A stretch of DNA of 64,000 nt from Bog-756 sp963737625 (GTDB lineage Bacteria; Actinomycetota; Acidimicrobiia; Acidimicrobiales; RAAP-2), in the NCBI GenBank assembly GCA_963737625.1, contig CAVTTK010000005.1, forward strand, positions 561,507-625,506. Reading direction: 5' to 3'. The translations under genes were made by a program, and so were the position numbers. Of the stretch, positions 34,385 to 43,217 are shown piece after piece. Position 1 is the stretch's first letter. Each line of letters begins with the position of its first letter. Below the pieces are notes generated by a model. It was not told the origin of the DNA and did not search any database. It saw only the letters and a program-made list of their open reading frames with translations.

Positions 34385-35350
34385 TCAGCTCTGGTCCTGG
34401 AACCCGCTCGGGTGGAGGGAACGGAACAGGCGGGGCGGGTACCCGGTCAGGACGGAACTGTCCAAGGCCCGGACCGAGGCGCCTCGGGGCAGGTTCAAGA
34501 AGGGTCCGAGCTCCCCGAAGTAGCTCCCCGGTCCGACGACGCGCAGCGTCTCCTCCCCGCCGTCCTCCAGCTCGCGGTAGATCTCCAGACGTCCGGAGTT
34601 GACCGTGTACACCACATCGCTGGCGTCGCCCTGGCGGAAGAGCACCTCGCCGGCGACCAGGGTGACCTGAACGGGCTCGCGCTGGCCCTCGGGAAGGTGG
34701 GGGACGAGTTCGACGACGTGGTCGGCCAGCTGGGTGATCCGCTCGTCATGGGTGGCCACTACGACCGTGCGCCCGGGCGAAGCGATGTCTCGCAGGAGGC
34801 GAAGGATCTCCTCGACCTGGATGTAGTCGAGGTGCGCGGTGGGCTCGTCGGCCAGGACCAATGGCGGATCCTGCACCAGAGCCCGGGCGATGGCCACCCG
34901 CTGCTGTTGCCCCCCGGACATCTCGCGGGGCCGGTGATGGCCCCGGGCATCCAGTCCGACCTGTTTGAGCAGGAAGTCGGCCCGCTCCCGAGCGGGACCC
35001 CTGCGCACCCCGGCCAGTCGCAACGGGACCATCACATTGCCCTGAGCCGTCAGACTCGGGATGAGGTTGAAGGCCTGGAAGATGACGCCGACGCGGTGAC
35101 GACGGTAGTCGGAGAGATCCGAGCCGGTCAGGCTGGTGACCGTGGTGTCCCCGACCGAGATGGTTCCCGCCGTGGGGGTCAGGAGCCCGGCCAGACAGGA
35201 CAGAAGCGTGGTCTTTCCGCACCCCGAGGGTCCGAGTAACACGACCAACTGCCCGTCCTCGGCGGTGAAGGAGAAGTCGTGGAGCGGTCGCACCAGGTAC
35301 CCGCTGGAGTGGAACTCCATGGTGAGATCGGTGGCGGTGAGCGTGGGCAC
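34385..35350 (-). CDS. ABC transporter ATPase fused to a cyclic-nucleotide-binding domain
   Basis: 321 residues. The N-terminal 215 residues are a MacB/LolD-type ATPase (Walker A GPSGCGKTT near 40, signature MSGGQQQR, Walker B LVLADEP, 'VVVATHDERIT'). Residues 225-310 form a cNMP-binding domain (LFRQGDASDVVYTVNSGRLEIY ... YFGELGPFLNLPRGASVRAL) with phosphate-binding Glu/Arg. It pairs with the FtsX permease upstream (four bases between genes). The fusion suggests ATPase activity or assembly is gated by a cyclic nucleotide, an unusual way to regulate an FtsX-type exporter or mechanotransmitter. Confidence 0.85.
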   Translation of the reverse strand: MPTLTATDLTMEFHSSGYLVRPLHDFSFTAEDGQLVVLLGPSGCGKTTLLSCLAGLLTPTAGTISVGDTTVTSLTGSDLSDYRRHRVGVIFQAFNLIPSLTAQGNVMVPLRLAGVRRGPARERADFLLKQVGLDARGHHRPREMSGGQQQRVAIARALVQDPPLVLADEPTAHLDYIQVEEILRLLRDIASPGRTVVVATHDERITQLADHVVELVPHLPEGQREPVQVTLVAGEVLFRQGDASDVVYTVNSGRLEIYRELEDGGEETLRVVGPGSYFGELGPFLNLPRGASVRALDSSVLTGYPPRLFRSLHPSGFQDQS

Positions 35351-35353
35351 CGT

Positions 35354-36400
35354 TCAGCCGAAGGCGGCGGCGGGATCGGCCTGGGTGGCCTGCCGCAGGG
35401 CCACCAGGCTGGACAGGATGCCGACGACGACGGCGATGACCGGCAGGGCGTAGAAGGCACTGGACGGGATGTCCACCGGTTGATCGAAGATTCCGCCCAT
35501 GAAGTTGGAGATGATGGCGGCAAACGCCGCGGCGGCCAGGGAGACCAGCACGGCCTGCAGGGCCAGGCTACGTAGAAGCGTCGAGTTCGAGGACCCCAGC
35601 GCCTTCAGGACGGCGAAGTCCTGCACCCGTTGGAGGGCCGACACATAGAGGAGGGCGGCGATGATGATGCCGGCGACGAACCACATCAGGATCTTGAAAC
35701 TGTTGATCGATGACACGGCGGGACCGAGCGAGGCGATGGTGCTGTCCTCGACCTGACCGTTGGTCAGTACCGCGAGCCCGGCCGGGACGGTGGCCGGGAC
35801 CCCGGTGGTCACGGCCCCCGTGACCAGGGGACGACCACCCAGGCTGACCACCTGGGTGTCGTGCAACGTGAGATAGGCCATCGGACCCCCGCCGAGCAGG
35901 GTCCGGTTGGACACCAGGCCGACCACCCGGAACCGGACGTCCCCTATGGACACGTTGCTGCCCAGCGGGATACCGGCCGACGTGTCGACCACCATCTGGC
36001 CGTTCCCCGTCACCGTGTGACCCGACACCACGGTGGGAACCCCCAGACCGCCGGGCTGCGCGCCGACCAGGTTGACCGTGGTGGTCTCGTTGCCCATGGC
36101 CACGACCTGCTGGGGGACGATGGCGATGGGGTCGGCGTGCACCACGCCGGGCTGCCGCGCGATACGAGCCACATCGGACTGCGGGAAGACTCCCTCCGAG
36201 GCGATGCGACCGGACGCTCCGGTGGTGATCACCCAACGATCGGCGCCGATGGCCGACACCGTCCAGTGGGTCTCCGAGATGAAGCCATTGGCCAGGCCCG
36301 TGAGGAGCAGGGCGATGGACATCACCAGGCCCGCGCCGACGACAGCGATGAGGAATTGCCGGTACCGATATGCCAAATCCGCCAGGGTGACCGCCACCAT
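35354..36400 (-). CDS. FtsX-like ABC permease
   Basis: 348 residues. One transmembrane helix at the start (FLIAVVGAGLVMSIALLLTGL), a long external domain (residues 50-235) and three helices at the end with the loop 'VQDFAVLKALGSSNSTLLRSL' that links to the ATPase. Start at the ATG at 36400. Together with the CNBD-fused ATPase it should form a tripartite-type exporter or signal transmitter. Family members export lipids, peptides or activate hydrolases; none can be chosen here. Confidence 0.85.
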   Translation of the reverse strand: MVAVTLADLAYRYRQFLIAVVGAGLVMSIALLLTGLANGFISETHWTVSAIGADRWVITTGASGRIASEGVFPQSDVARIARQPGVVHADPIAIVPQQVVAMGNETTTVNLVGAQPGGLGVPTVVSGHTVTGNGQMVVDTSAGIPLGSNVSIGDVRFRVVGLVSNRTLLGGGPMAYLTLHDTQVVSLGGRPLVTGAVTTGVPATVPAGLAVLTNGQVEDSTIASLGPAVSSINSFKILMWFVAGIIIAALLYVSALQRVQDFAVLKALGSSNSTLLRSLALQAVLVSLAAAAFAAIISNFMGGIFDQPVDIPSSAFYALPVIAVVVGILSSLVALRQATQADPAAAFG

Positions 36401-36755
36401 CGGGCTGAGCCTATCCTCCTTCCGACATGTCCTGTAGGTGATGGTCACCGGGCCCCGACACAACCGACCCGCGAGATCGGATCGGTCGAAAGCGACCATG
36501 GGTCGAGCCGGGGGTGACGATGGTTCTCCGCCTCGGTGATCCGCACCCGGTGATCCGGACCGGATAACGGTGACCGGGTGCAGCGGGCCGCACCAGACGA
36601 ACACGACGGCCCGACGCCGCGTCCGGGAGCACCGACACCATCGGAGCTGGCTCCCCACAAGCCGCGGCACTCGCAGAGCGGAATCACTCGGGCTACGGTC
36701 GCTCCCAGGAGCCGTGACGGAGCGGCCCGGTGACCGTAAGGCGGGTGGGGTATTC
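36401..36755. other. Control region between divergent genes with a strong hairpin
   Basis: 355 bases without a gene between the FtsX operon and the GH43-like gene. GCACCCGGT (36543-36551) and ACCGGGTGC (36573-36581) form a 9-bp stem with further pairing inside; CGGTGATCCG is directly repeated at its left edge. It may serve as an operator for both directions. Confidence 0.5.
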
Positions 36756-38600
36756 ATGAGATCGACTGTGCGCGTCAAGGTTCTGACCACGGCGGCGGCC
36801 GTGCTGGCCGCCCTCCCGGGCCTCGTCCTGCTGACCCCGGCCGGGGCGGCCCACGCCGGCCCGGCGGTCCAGAGCCGGGTGTCGATCCAGCCCAGCCAGA
36901 CGCCGGCCTTCGCCGGTGACGCTCCCGACCCCGACGTCCTCTACAACGCCGGCACCTACTACGCCTTCACCACCGGGACCCCGTTGGGCAACCACATCCA
37001 GGCCCTGATCGACACCACGGCGAGTCCCGCCTCGGGGTGGCGCTCGTTTACCGGGCAGTCCTTCGGGTCCTCCGCCCTACCGGTCACCCCGGGATGGGAG
37101 ACGCCTGACACCCAGACCTCCCCGGGGGTCTTCTTCTACGGCGGCCACTGGGTGATGTTCTACGACGCCTCGGTCAACCCCAACCCCAACGACAGCGGGC
37201 ACAGCTGCCTCTCGGTGGCCACGGCGGCAACCCTCACCCCCAGTGCCCCGGTATTCACCGACACTTCCGCCGGACCCCTCTACTGCGCCCCGGGGGGCGT
37301 GCTCGACCCGAGCCCGTTCATCGACCCGGCCACCGGAGCGGCCTACCTGCTGTGGAAGTCCAACGACGGCAGTTCGTCGGCCGCCTCCCAGGTGTTCTCG
37401 GTCCAGCTCAACGCCGGCGGGACCGGTTTCCTCGGGACACCCACGGCCATCATCACCGTGGACCAGCCCCTGGTGCCCTGGGAGACCACCTTCGACGATC
37501 CCCAGATGGTCTCCGTGGACGGCACCTACAACCTCCTGTTCTCGGTGGGGAACTTCCTGTCCTCCAGCTACGCCCAGGCCCTGACCACCTGCAGCGGTCC
37601 CCTCGGACCGTGCGCACAGCCGACGTCGGGACCCTTCCTCACCTCCTACGGGAACGTGGCCGGACCGGCGGGCGGTTCACTGTTCACCGACGCCTCGGGC
37701 AACTGGTGGTTGGCCTACGCCGGGTGGCCCAGCACGTGCACCAACTACTCCTGTGGTGCGGTGCGGTCGCTCTATGTGGCCCCGATGGCCCTCGGGAATG
37801 GCCTCCACGTGCCGTGCAATCCGCCGCCGGGGTCACCGGCGGGCTACCGGTTCACGGCCAGCGACGGCGGGGTGTTCAGCTTCGGCAACCTCCCCTTCTG
37901 CGGATCGACCGGGGGCATCACCATCAACCAGCCCGTGGTGGGCATCGCCGACACCACCGACGGCGGGGGCTACTGGACCGTCGCCCGGGACGGGGGGGTC
38001 TTCGCCTTCGGCGACGCCTCCTTCCTCGGCTCGATGGGCGGGAGCCACCTCAACCAGCCCATCGTGGGCATGGCCGCCACCCCGGGCAGCCGGGGCTACT
38101 GGCTGGTGGCCTCCGACGGCGGCATCTTCTCCTTCGGGAACGCCTCGTTCCACGGATCGACGGGGTCCATGCACCTCAACCGGCCCATCGTGGGCATGGC
38201 CAGCACTCCGGACGGCCAGGGCTACTGGCTGGTGGCCTCCGATGGCGGCATCTTCACCTTCGGTGACGCCGGCTTCCACGGATCGACCGGGGGCATGCAC
38301 CTCAACCAGCCCATCGTGGGCATGGCGGCCACGGCGTCCGGCCACGGCTACTGGCTGGTGGCCTCCGACGGCGGCATCTTCACCTTCGGCGACGCCGGCT
38401 TCCACGGATCGACCGGGGGCATGCACCTCAACCAGCCCATCGTGGGCATGGCCGCCTCCCCCAGTGGGAACGGCTACTGGCTGGTGGCCTCCGACGGCGG
38501 CATCTTCGCCTTCGGCGACGCCCCCTTCGACGGTTCGACCGGGGCCATCCACCTCAACCGGCCCATCGTGGGCATGGCGGCCACGGCTCCCGCCGGGTGA
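36756..38600 (+). CDS. Secreted GH43-like glycosidase with six 42-residue repeats
   Basis: 614 residues. Signal sequence (1-38), then a GH43-like five-bladed propeller domain (45-355) with a catalytic-type Asp in 'DAPDPDVLYNAGTYYAFTTG', 'PSPFIDPATGAAYLLWKS' and a later Glu in 'VPWETTFDDPQM'. Residues 363-614 are six tandem copies of a 42-residue unit (GYWLVASDGGIF-FGDA-F-GSTG---LN-PIVGMA). Their six-fold number suggests a second, six-bladed propeller for binding. The protein probably acts on a secreted or environmental polysaccharide. The ATG at 36756 is preceded by GGTGGGG. Confidence 0.85.
   Translation: MRSTVRVKVLTTAAAVLAALPGLVLLTPAGAAHAGPAVQSRVSIQPSQTPAFAGDAPDPDVLYNAGTYYAFTTGTPLGNHIQALIDTTASPASGWRSFTGQSFGSSALPVTPGWETPDTQTSPGVFFYGGHWVMFYDASVNPNPNDSGHSCLSVATAATLTPSAPVFTDTSAGPLYCAPGGVLDPSPFIDPATGAAYLLWKSNDGSSSAASQVFSVQLNAGGTGFLGTPTAIITVDQPLVPWETTFDDPQMVSVDGTYNLLFSVGNFLSSSYAQALTTCSGPLGPCAQPTSGPFLTSYGNVAGPAGGSLFTDASGNWWLAYAGWPSTCTNYSCGAVRSLYVAPMALGNGLHVPCNPPPGSPAGYRFTASDGGVFSFGNLPFCGSTGGITINQPVVGIADTTDGGGYWTVARDGGVFAFGDASFLGSMGGSHLNQPIVGMAATPGSRGYWLVASDGGIFSFGNASFHGSTGSMHLNRPIVGMASTPDGQGYWLVASDGGIFTFGDAGFHGSTGGMHLNQPIVGMAATASGHGYWLVASDGGIFTFGDAGFHGSTGGMHLNQPIVGMAASPSGNGYWLVASDGGIFAFGDAPFDGSTGAIHLNRPIVGMAATAPAG
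37842..38597 (+). repeat. Six tandem 126-bp coding repeats
   Basis: Six units of exactly 126 bp encode the 42-residue repeat of the GH43-like protein. The fourth and fifth units are nearly identical at the DNA level, pointing to recent duplication; the first two are more diverged. Confidence 0.9.
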
Positions 38601-38685
38601 CCAGGGCGTCGGTGACCACGACTCCGGGAGGCTGGAGCCACGCCGACCTAGCCGTGGGGGAGTGCCGCGCGGTCCCTGGGCCGTC

Positions 38686-38883
38686 TCACCGGCGCCGGTC
38701 GCAGACGCCGCACGCCGCGCCGGCCACCTTGGCCCAGCACGGGTCCGGCTCCGAGGCGTGGGTGGCGCCGTAGCCGACACAGGAGCTCCCTTCGGGTTCC
38801 TCGGAACAGAAGGCCACCGTTCCCTCGGCGTGCACCACCAGGCGCCCGGGACAGGTCCGTACCTCTGCGGCCACGGGCGACAT
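38686..38883 (-). CDS. Small cysteine-rich protein, hypothetical
   Basis: 65 residues from the ATG at 38883 (or up to 79 from a GTG at 38925). Six cysteines (CPG, FC, SC, PC, AC, VC) are spread through the chain, ending GVCDRRR, which suggests metal binding or disulfides. No export signal is clear. No family recognised. It is convergent with the GH43-like gene. Confidence 0.4.
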   Translation of the reverse strand: MSPVAAEVRTCPGRLVVHAEGTVAFCSEEPEGSSCVGYGATHASEPDPCWAKVAGAACGVCDRRR

Positions 38884-38985
38884 CGTAGGCCCGGTCGCGC
38901 CCACCATGTAAAGAGGGGTTGACACGGGTCGGCGGCGTCCACACCCGGTGGGCCGTTCGGATCCCGTCCCCGTGGCCCACCGGAG

Positions 38986-39381
38986 TCAGAGGCGGTGCTG
39001 GGCCCGAGCCTCCCGTGCGTCCCGGGCATAGCGAGCGGCCAACTGCCGGGAGAATCCGTACTGTCGGGCCAGTTCGGCCACGGAGACGCCCTGGTCGAGA
39101 CTCACGGCGAAGACGAACAGCCGGATCTCGTGTCTGGCCTCCTCCACCTGTTTGAGGGCATCGTTCATCACCGACCGGGTCTCGGCCGGGACGGCGGCAG
39201 TGAGCGCCGTGGTGGCGTCGGCCCCCTGTTCCAGCAGGCGGATGGATCGCCGGGCCGCCTTCTCCACGAACCGGGTGCTCTGGCGGAGATTCTCCAGGGC
39301 CAGGTTCAGGTTCTCGACCAGCCGGACGGCGGTCCTCGAGGTGTTGGTGGCCTGGCTGGCGCGGTCTCCCCCATCGGACAT
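38986..39381 (-). CDS. Helical protein with a C-terminal helix-turn-helix-like segment
   Basis: 131 residues from the ATG at 39381. The first 85 residues are one long helical region (VENLNLALENLRQSTRFVEKAARRSIRLLEQG), and the end (SLDQGVSVAELARQYGFSRQLAARYARD) reads like a DNA-binding helix-turn-helix. The frame extends upstream to 39528, but those residues are Pro/Arg-rich. Family unknown; possibly a regulator or a DNA-associated structural protein. Confidence 0.5.
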   Translation of the reverse strand: MSDGGDRASQATNTSRTAVRLVENLNLALENLRQSTRFVEKAARRSIRLLEQGADATTALTAAVPAETRSVMNDALKQVEEARHEIRLFVFAVSLDQGVSVAELARQYGFSRQLAARYARDAREARAQHRL

Positions 39382-39595
39382 GCCCGGCAGGATAGGGGGT
39401 CCCAGGCCGGGCACCCGGTCGCGGGGAGGCCCGATGAGCCGAGCAGTCCGCCGCCGCTCCGGCTGTGCCGCCGGCGGGTCGGAGGGGGGTGCCCGAGGTT
39501 CGTCCTGGTCGGAGCAACTGTCAGTCACCGGTCGCCCCCGGGGTCGGCGTCAGCCTCCCGACCGACCGACCGGCGACAACTGACCATGGGGTGGG

Positions 39596-39614
39596 ACACC
39601 ATATGGTGTATAGT
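39596..39614 (+). promoter_or_regulatory. Palindrome overlapping the leaderless promoter of the third PIN module
   Basis: ACACCATATGGTGT is a perfect 14-bp palindrome (39596-39609). TATAGT (39609-39614) follows and is six bases before the GTG start at 39621. A repressor on the palindrome would overlap the -10. Confidence 0.68.
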
Positions 39615-39620
39615 GGTGTA

Positions 39621-39881
39621 GTGGGAAGGACGCAGATCTACCTGGGCGATGAGGAGCTGGAGCTCCTCGATCGGCAGAGTCGAGCCACCGGCGCATCCCG
39701 GTCCGAGCTGATCCGGCGCGCCGTGCGGAGGGCCTTCGGTGAACCAACCAACGCGGAGCGGCTTCGGGCCCTCGAGGTGAGCTCCGGGTCATGGACGGGG
39801 CGGACCGCCACCGGAGCGGAGTATGTGGACGCCCGTCGGGGCGACCTCAACCAACGGCTCGGTGACGGTGGCCCGGCGTGA
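39621..39881 (+). CDS. Ribbon-helix-helix antitoxin (VapB-like)
   Basis: 86 residues starting at the GTG at 39621, where transcription is predicted to begin. The sequence GRTQIYLGDEELELLDRQSRATGASRSELIRRAV is a textbook ribbon-helix-helix. The remaining 40 residues (ending LGDGGPA) would fold onto the toxin. The stop overlaps the VapC start (GTGA). Confidence 0.88.
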   Translation: MGRTQIYLGDEELELLDRQSRATGASRSELIRRAVRRAFGEPTNAERLRALEVSSGSWTGRTATGAEYVDARRGDLNQRLGDGGPA

Positions 39882-40279
39882 AGGCCCTCGACACCAGCGT
39901 CGCCGTCGATCACCTGCGCGGACTTCCCGCGGCCACCGAACTGCTCCGCGGGCTCATCGTTGACGGGGAGCCGTTGGTGGCCAGCGAGGTGGTCCGGTTC
40001 GAACTCCTGGCCGGCGTGCGGGACGCCGAGCGGAACGACCTCGAGCTGTTCTTCTCGGTCCTCACCTGGTTGGCCGTCGATGAGACCGTGGCCCGACTGG
40101 CCGGAGCACTGGCGCGCCAGTACCGGCGGGCCCACCACGGCATCGACGGTGCCGACTACCTCATAGCCGCCACGGCCATCGTGGTCGAAGCCGAACTGTT
40201 GACCATGAATGTCCGCCACTTCCCCATGCTGGCCGGGCTGCAGCCGGCCTACGGACCGCCGCTCAACCGGCCGGGATGA
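39878..40279 (+). CDS. vapC: VapC toxin, PIN-domain RNase
   Basis: 133 residues with the canonical PIN start MKALDTSVAVDHLRG (Asp5), Glu in 'VVRFELLAG' (about 44), Asp in 'DGADYLIAATAI' (about 92) and a final Asn-Val-Arg-His-Phe. Cognate to the preceding RHH antitoxin. Its last 17 bases overlap the convergent GGDEF-EAL gene, so read-through from either side is possible. Confidence 0.9.
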   Translation: MKALDTSVAVDHLRGLPAATELLRGLIVDGEPLVASEVVRFELLAGVRDAERNDLELFFSVLTWLAVDETVARLAGALARQYRRAHHGIDGADYLIAATAIVVEAELLTMNVRHFPMLAGLQPAYGPPLNRPG

Positions 40280-42884
40280 GGTCGGTGCCGATGTCGCGGG
40301 CCAAGAAGGCGTAGGTCTGGTCGGCGGGCATGGGCGGCGAGAACAGATACCCCTGGATGTGGGTGCATCCCAGCTGGACCAGGGCGTCCCGTTGGGCGGG
40401 GAGCTCCACCCCTTCGGCCGTGGTGTCGAGGTGGAGGGTGGTGGCCAACTGCATGATGGCGTTGACGAAGCCCCGGCCCTGGTCGTCGTGGACCAGGTTG
40501 TCGACGAACCGCTTGTCGATCTTCAGGATGTCGATGGGCAGGTCGGCCAGGGCGGCGAACGACGAGTAGCCGGTGCCGAAGTCGTCGATGGCCACCCGGA
40601 CACCCAGCTCCCGCAGGGCGTCGAGGGTGCCGATGATGTGGCCGGACTCCGAGGCCAGCACGGACTCGGTCACCTCCACGATCAGCGAGCTGGACTCCAG
40701 GTCGGCGGCGGCCAGGGCCTCGGTGACGTGCTCGATGAACAGGGGATGGGCCAGCTGGAGGCGGGAGGCGTTGACCGAGATGCTGGGATGCTCGGCCAGT
40801 CCGCGGTCCCGCCACCGCTGGGTCTGACGGCAGGCCTCGTCCAGCACGGCGCGGCCCAGTTCGATGATGAGGCCGGACTCCTCGGCCAGCGGGATGAACG
40901 TGCTGGGGGAGACGAAGCCCCGGGTGGGGTGGCGCCACCGAGACAGGGCCTCGAAGGAGATGACCTCGCCGGTCCGGGTGTCGATGATGGGCTGGTAGTA
41001 GACGGCCAGGCTCCGGTCCCTGATGGCCCCCCGGAGGTCCTGGTCGAGGCTCATCCGCTCGACGGCGGCGGCGTGCATGTCGGCCCGGAACACCCGGTAG
41101 CAGCCCTTCCCCTCCCGTTTGGCCTGGTACATGGCGGCGTCGGCGTCGGACAGGAGGCGGTCGGCCTTGGTGTCGCCGACGTCGGTCAGGGCGATGCCCA
41201 CGCTGGCCCCGATGGCCACCTCCTGGCCGGGGAGCTGCAGGGGTTCGACCAGGGCGTCGAGCACCCGCTGGGCCACGGTGCCGGCCTGGTCGGCCGTCTC
41301 CAGGGTGTCGACCAGGATGGCGAACTCGTCGCCGCCCAGCCGGGCGATGGTGTCCGAGCCCCGGAGCTGGGCGCGGAAGCGTTCGGCCACGGCGATGAGC
41401 AGGGCGTCGCCCACCAGGTGGCCGAGGCTGTCGTTGACGTTCTTGAACCCGTCGAGGTCCACGATCATCACCCCGACGCATCCGGCGATGCGGGTCCGTC
41501 GGCTCAGGGCCTGCTCCAGGCGGTCGTTGAACAGGGCCCGGTTGGACAGTCCGGTGAGGGGATCATGCATGGCCTGGTGGCGGATGGCGTCCTCGGCCCG
41601 GAACCGCACGGTGGCGGAGAACACGATGCCGGCCAGGGTCTCGACGAACTGCTTGTCGTGGCTCCGGATGGGCTCGTCCTGGAAGACCTCGATGTGGGCC
41701 ATCGGGTGGTCGGGATCGCCCACCGGAAGCCGCAGGCGGGGGACCTCTCCGGCGGCCACCAGGCCGTCGACCACGGGTCGTTCCCCGGCCGGCTCCCCGG
41801 GACGCTGGTCGTCCCCGGAAGGCTCGACCACCGGGACGATGCGGCAGGAGCGGGGATGCAGGATGGTGGCGATGGCCTCGGTGGCCGAGGTGAGGGCGGC
41901 GCCGAGGGTGGTGGCCCGCAGGACGTCCCGACCCAGATCGGAGATGGCCGTCTCCCGCTCCAGCCGGGTCCGGCGCTCGGTCACGTCCCGGGCGTTGATG
42001 ACCATGGCTTCGACGTCCGGGTCGTCGAACAGGTTGGTGGCCAGGCCCTCCAGCCACACCCACTGTCCCGAACGGCGGAGGACCCGCAGGGAGATCTCGG
42101 TGGCCGATCCCGGGGTCTGGGCGGCCTGGACCATGGTGGCCCGCAGGTCCTCCATGTCGTCGGGGTGGATCAGCTGCCCGGTCAGCGATCCGAGCATCTC
42201 GTCGGGCTCGTAGCCCAGGACCTTGGTGCACGACGGGCTGGCGTAGGTCACCGACCCGGTGCCGTCCATCGAGAACACCAGATCGGACGAGCTCTGGACC
42301 AGGGCCCGGAACCGGCGCTCACCGCTCTCGGTCAGGGAGGCGGCCTTCTCCTTCTCGGTCAGGGCCGACTGGAGGGACCGGTAGGAGAAGGCGATGCCGA
42401 TGGCCACCAGCACGGCCAGCCCGTGGTCGGCCGGGATGGGCAACATGGAGGGGAACCACCGCAGCGCCACGAACACCTCGCCGGCGGCCAGACAGGCGAA
42501 GGTCCACACCAGGACGACCCGTTGGGACGACGATCCGGTGAGGGCCAGGGACTCCTGGCCGACCAGAACCAGCCCGACAGCCAGGGCCGGCCCCCAGCCG
42601 GTGGCGTAGATGACCGCGGTGACCAGCACGATCTGGGTGCCGATGCGCGTGTGCAGCCGGAACCGGGTGTGGGAGCGGTCCCACCAGAAGCCCGACGCCG
42701 TGGAGGCCAGCTGCCCCAGCACCAAGATGACCGGGATGAGCCAGAGGGGGGAGGGCGACACCAGGTGGAACTGCTGCAGCGAGACGATGGCCACGGCGGC
42801 CAGCGGCCCCATGAACAGCATCTCGGCGAAGTGTGTGCCGCGAAACTCACCGGAACGGAGCCGCCGCAGGCTCTGGAAACCCAT
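40263..42884 (-). CDS. Membrane PAS-GGDEF-EAL cyclic-di-GMP enzyme
   Basis: 873 residues. Five to six transmembrane segments (1-165), a PAS/PAC domain (about 190-315), a GAF-like region (320-440), a GGDEF cyclase domain with intact GGDEF (near 514) and an EAL phosphodiesterase domain. The EAL part has the active EAL in 'ISFEALSRW' (near 645), 'DDFGTGYSS' and 'AEGVE', so phosphodiesterase activity is expected. Both activities look intact; which prevails is unknown. It would tune cyclic-di-GMP in response to a membrane or redox signal. Confidence 0.93.
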   Translation of the reverse strand: MGFQSLRRLRSGEFRGTHFAEMLFMGPLAAVAIVSLQQFHLVSPSPLWLIPVILVLGQLASTASGFWWDRSHTRFRLHTRIGTQIVLVTAVIYATGWGPALAVGLVLVGQESLALTGSSSQRVVLVWTFACLAAGEVFVALRWFPSMLPIPADHGLAVLVAIGIAFSYRSLQSALTEKEKAASLTESGERRFRALVQSSSDLVFSMDGTGSVTYASPSCTKVLGYEPDEMLGSLTGQLIHPDDMEDLRATMVQAAQTPGSATEISLRVLRRSGQWVWLEGLATNLFDDPDVEAMVINARDVTERRTRLERETAISDLGRDVLRATTLGAALTSATEAIATILHPRSCRIVPVVEPSGDDQRPGEPAGERPVVDGLVAAGEVPRLRLPVGDPDHPMAHIEVFQDEPIRSHDKQFVETLAGIVFSATVRFRAEDAIRHQAMHDPLTGLSNRALFNDRLEQALSRRTRIAGCVGVMIVDLDGFKNVNDSLGHLVGDALLIAVAERFRAQLRGSDTIARLGGDEFAILVDTLETADQAGTVAQRVLDALVEPLQLPGQEVAIGASVGIALTDVGDTKADRLLSDADAAMYQAKREGKGCYRVFRADMHAAAVERMSLDQDLRGAIRDRSLAVYYQPIIDTRTGEVISFEALSRWRHPTRGFVSPSTFIPLAEESGLIIELGRAVLDEACRQTQRWRDRGLAEHPSISVNASRLQLAHPLFIEHVTEALAAADLESSSLIVEVTESVLASESGHIIGTLDALRELGVRVAIDDFGTGYSSFAALADLPIDILKIDKRFVDNLVHDDQGRGFVNAIMQLATTLHLDTTAEGVELPAQRDALVQLGCTHIQGYLFSPPMPADQTYAFLARDIGTDLIPAG

Positions 42885-43217
42885 GGCCCTTCATCGACCA
42901 GGTCAGAGGCACTCTTGAGGCGGAGCCTGGGACATGGCCACCGGAGCATCGGCGGGGCGGAGGATGAGGGTCCGGACCCGGCCGGCGGCCGGTGGTGGCA
43001 TCGAGGGGCCGAACGTCCTCCGGCCGGCGGGGATCCGACGGGGGATCGTGCCTGGGACGGGCCTCGTGAACTCCTTCACGAGCTACCGCCGGGGCGCCCC
43101 TGGCGCCGGAGGCCGGGACCCGTCGGCGCCGGACGGGGGCACGGATCCCCCCGGGTATCCCGCTCCGTTCACGGAGGGTGACCGGGGGAGGGGGAGTGGG
43201 CACCGTAGAATCCGTCG
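42885..43217. other. Intergenic region between divergent genes
   Basis: 333 bases between the cyclic-di-GMP enzyme and the EEP gene. TAGAAT (43206-43211) six bases before the EEP start is a likely leaderless promoter. I see no gene and no clear riboswitch. Confidence 0.5.

Noticed and set aside
37833..39029. A minus-strand 398-codon frame with a strict repeat
   Set aside because: It is antisense to the six 126-bp repeats of the GH43-like gene; the repeat period alone keeps it open.
39990..40020. A GGTTCGAACTCC stretch like a tRNA T-arm
   Set aside because: It lies in the reading frame of the VapC gene (VVRFELLAG) and no tRNA acceptor or anticodon arms surround it.
40209..43181. A plus-strand frame of 990 codons over the GGDEF-EAL gene
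   Set aside because: Antisense shadow; the minus-strand protein has intact GGDEF and EAL motifs.
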